From JALENY01 sp036310185 (GTDB taxonomy: Bacteria; Bacillota; Clostridia; Lachnospirales; Lachnospiraceae): a stretch of 6,488 nt of DNA. The stretch is from positions 1 to 6,488 of the forward strand of contig JAXJSH010000147.1 of the NCBI GenBank assembly GCA_036310185.1, given 5' to 3'. The number at the start of each line of letters is the position of its first letter. Positions within the stretch are counted from its first letter, which is position 1. The notes under the pieces were generated by a model, which was given only the letters and a program-made list of their open reading frames with translations, did not search any database and was not told the DNA's origin. A program made the translations under genes and the position numbers. This document shows, in pieces, positions 6,001 to 6,488 of the stretch.

Positions 6001-6488
6001 GGCGTTTCCTACCGCTTATACCTCAATGTGCATATAGACAGCACCAAAGACTATTATCCGCTTAGCATCATATTGACCAAAGTGGATGAAAACGGCGATG
6101 AATCGGTAATCATCCGGGATATGGAAGGTTCATACAGCCATACGATCGGAGTCGAAGGCGCATATGATCTGAAATTTGAAAATACTTCTAAAGTAAAAGT
6201 AAATCTGGAAGCAGTTAAAAAATATGAGAAACAGGATGGAACTGCTCTGGATGTGGAAGAAGGACAGTTTATCTTTATTCTCCATGATGAAAACGGAAAT
6301 GAGATTGAGACTGTAACCAATGCAGCAGATGGAAGTATTGCATTTGGCACGCTTGAATTTGATGTATCGGATGTTGGCACACACAGATATGTTATTCATG
6401 AAAATACGGCAGAGGCAGACAGAGATAAAGACATATTCTACGATGAGTCACTGTTCACGGCAGAATTTGAAGTGAAGATGGATGAAAA
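3001..6488 (+). CDS. Secreted VWA/SpaA/Spy0128-type pilin or adhesin, 3' end outside window
   Basis: The frame is open for 1162 residues with no stop before the window edge. Residues 1-26 are a signal peptide: three Lys, a hydrophobic core, and likely cleavage after VHA. A VWA domain follows (about 81-385) with a complete metal-site set: DISNT (Asp92, Ser94, Thr96), Thr191 and Asp219 in LLTDG. Residues about 390-520 form a linking beta domain I cannot name. Residues 525-640 are a SpaA/Cna-B-like domain with candidate isopeptide residues Lys531, Glu591 (in IETVPDGY) and Asn637 (in KNTK). At least four Spy0128/FctA-like modules follow from 641. This order (VWA head, stiff self-crosslinked stalk) is that of Gram-positive tip adhesins or ancillary pilins, secreted and normally attached by sortase through a C-terminal LPxTG-like motif that is not in view. 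No YPK-type pilin motif is seen, which favours an adhesin or tip over a backbone subunit. The only cysteines (268, 269, 524, 554, 557) lie in the N-terminal half. The ligand is unknown. Confidence 0.9.
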   Translation, partial: MKKKLLAMLLTFSMLAGLMPETAVHAAEGPQDGQVEYVGGTTSTDPDATYGIEISKTIEAIEGKENYFDITLTATTKRHKVDLSTDVIVVMDISNTMNDPITNGTTAATDKKLYQAKAATNSFISQFATNDNLDENRKIGVVTFNTDAQVAVPLTEANDYYDFDDSNSTDDIYAKVNAISAPGFETDRRFTNVEAGLRLAGNLLEESEARYKYIILLTDGFPTTYIQSGSDSTTNITGYLNIMGWTAYDASRIDTDGYFANTRLGRPCCGGVNYSNKGAEKASAVAAELKASGMNIFSVGIDLYGQSISGYLESEKNYYSYSTIDTTGMEDGESYVIGDTYDTYRGWLENSIAGGTLLENSNNRYSDGDNQAELESDFAAIMYDIEHAPETTMREFYTLDPMSDIADFISFYDKDGNLTADPNRLTGESKQNAEDTAVYSESDDAINWNLLASGYTMDGEKLVFDITYRVRLKNEKEGFSWSTAYRTNDTTTLNYSQKYEESGEDVPGGSGQMEYDIPEIEGYCGELEFVKVDADTGEKIPNVTFTLQHYGDNCSVCEGDADIPQRTAVSDENGKVSFSNIPSGHEYILIETVPDGYAPIHNHAVIVSYGETYIGTKSEENKLVDGKLGGVEFTVKNTKVEPVELQLQVSKTLDGSVPEEGAFVFLLSGTGVDGVQYHEHVRNDEDGKATFSRMILDVPGTYNYTISEVAGSDTGIVYDAAEHTVQIVVEETENGFAYQASVSVDGGEAVTYVGEENTIELIHAGSFINASREAASVVLKAEKKLLDVNGEATALTENQFSFVLKDSEGTAIETVGNRADGTVEFSQIEYDTPGIYTYTISEASGTSNEILQDNGVYTVIVKVTAPEDLTSADGLTAEVTYRKNGVEVESAAFTNKERKLPELSLTGLKTLNGEIPAAGEFQFRMVEFDRTSGTEKAETEQIVSNDANGLIHFEFDDIIAYMAAQELESSRTARVSAWHQFNIYEVPGESSVNGEYIEYDGVSYRLYLNVHIDSTKDYYPLSIILTKVDENGDESVIIRDMEGSYSHTIGVEGAYDLKFENTSKVKVNLEAVKKYEKQDGTALDVEEGQFIFILHDENGNEIETVTNAADGSIAFGTLEFDVSDVGTHRYVIHENTAEADRDKDIFYDESLFTAEFEVKMDE
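4921..6488 (+). repeat. Tandem Spy0128/FctA-like isopeptide modules (protein-level repeats)
   Basis: Four diverged modules follow each other in the surface protein: residues about 641-775, 776-900, 901-1064 and 1065 onward (cut by the window edge). Each opens with a strand carrying a Lys, has a central YxYTISE-like strand with a Glu, and closes with an F-x-N or similar strand. Candidate Lys/Glu/Asn triads are 651/708/769, 783/842/895 and 909/985/1061; in the fourth, Lys1073 and Glu1134 are visible. In Spy0128-type pilins such triads form spontaneous Lys-Asn isopeptide bonds that stiffen the stalk. Modules 2 and 4 are most alike (IETVxNxADG in both), which suggests a duplication. Module 3 is about 35 residues longer because of insertions before and after its Glu. 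The repeats are not conserved at DNA level. Confidence 0.75.

Overview
The window looks like a piece of chromosome from a low-to-mid-GC anaerobic Firmicute, most likely a gut Clostridia/Lachnospiraceae relative. Three things point that way: an OPT transporter followed directly by a small PqqD-like protein, strong Gram-positive ribosome binding sites (one pairs over 8 bases with the end of 16S rRNA), and an exported von Willebrand/SpaA/Spy0128-type pilin protein. All real genes are on the + strand; the minus-strand reading frames are shadows.

Layout. Bases 1-389 hold the C-terminal end of a cytoplasmic von Willebrand factor A (VWA) protein of the CobT/NorD-like group, whose start lies upstream. 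A good sigma-A promoter with an extended -10 element (437-465) and a clear ribosome binding site precede a 639-residue OPT-family oligopeptide transporter (501-2420). Two bases after its stop comes a 114-residue PqqD-like protein (2423-2767), probably translationally coupled to the transporter. Bases 2768-3000 are a structured intergenic region. It has one imperfect stem-loop, a possible promoter, and a large hairpin with a perfect 11-bp basal stem and a T run, which I read as the terminator of the transporter operon or a leader/small RNA. From 3001 to the end of the window runs an open frame of 1162 visible residues, cut by the window edge. It is a secreted, multi-domain adhesin or pilus-tip protein: signal peptide, VWA domain with an intact metal site, a linking domain, one SpaA/Cna-B-like domain, then at least four Spy0128/FctA-like modules with candidate Lys-Glu-Asn isopeptide triads.

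How the parts fit. The transporter and the PqqD-like protein form one transcription unit for peptide uptake, in which the small protein may bind a peptide; no radical-SAM maturase or precursor peptide is visible. The large surface protein is a separate unit with its own leader. Its sortase, anchor motif and partner pilins, if any, would lie downstream of the window. No mobile element, CRISPR array, tRNA or rRNA was seen. The clearest candidates for something undescribed are the transporter-PqqD pair and the structured leader ahead of the surface protein.
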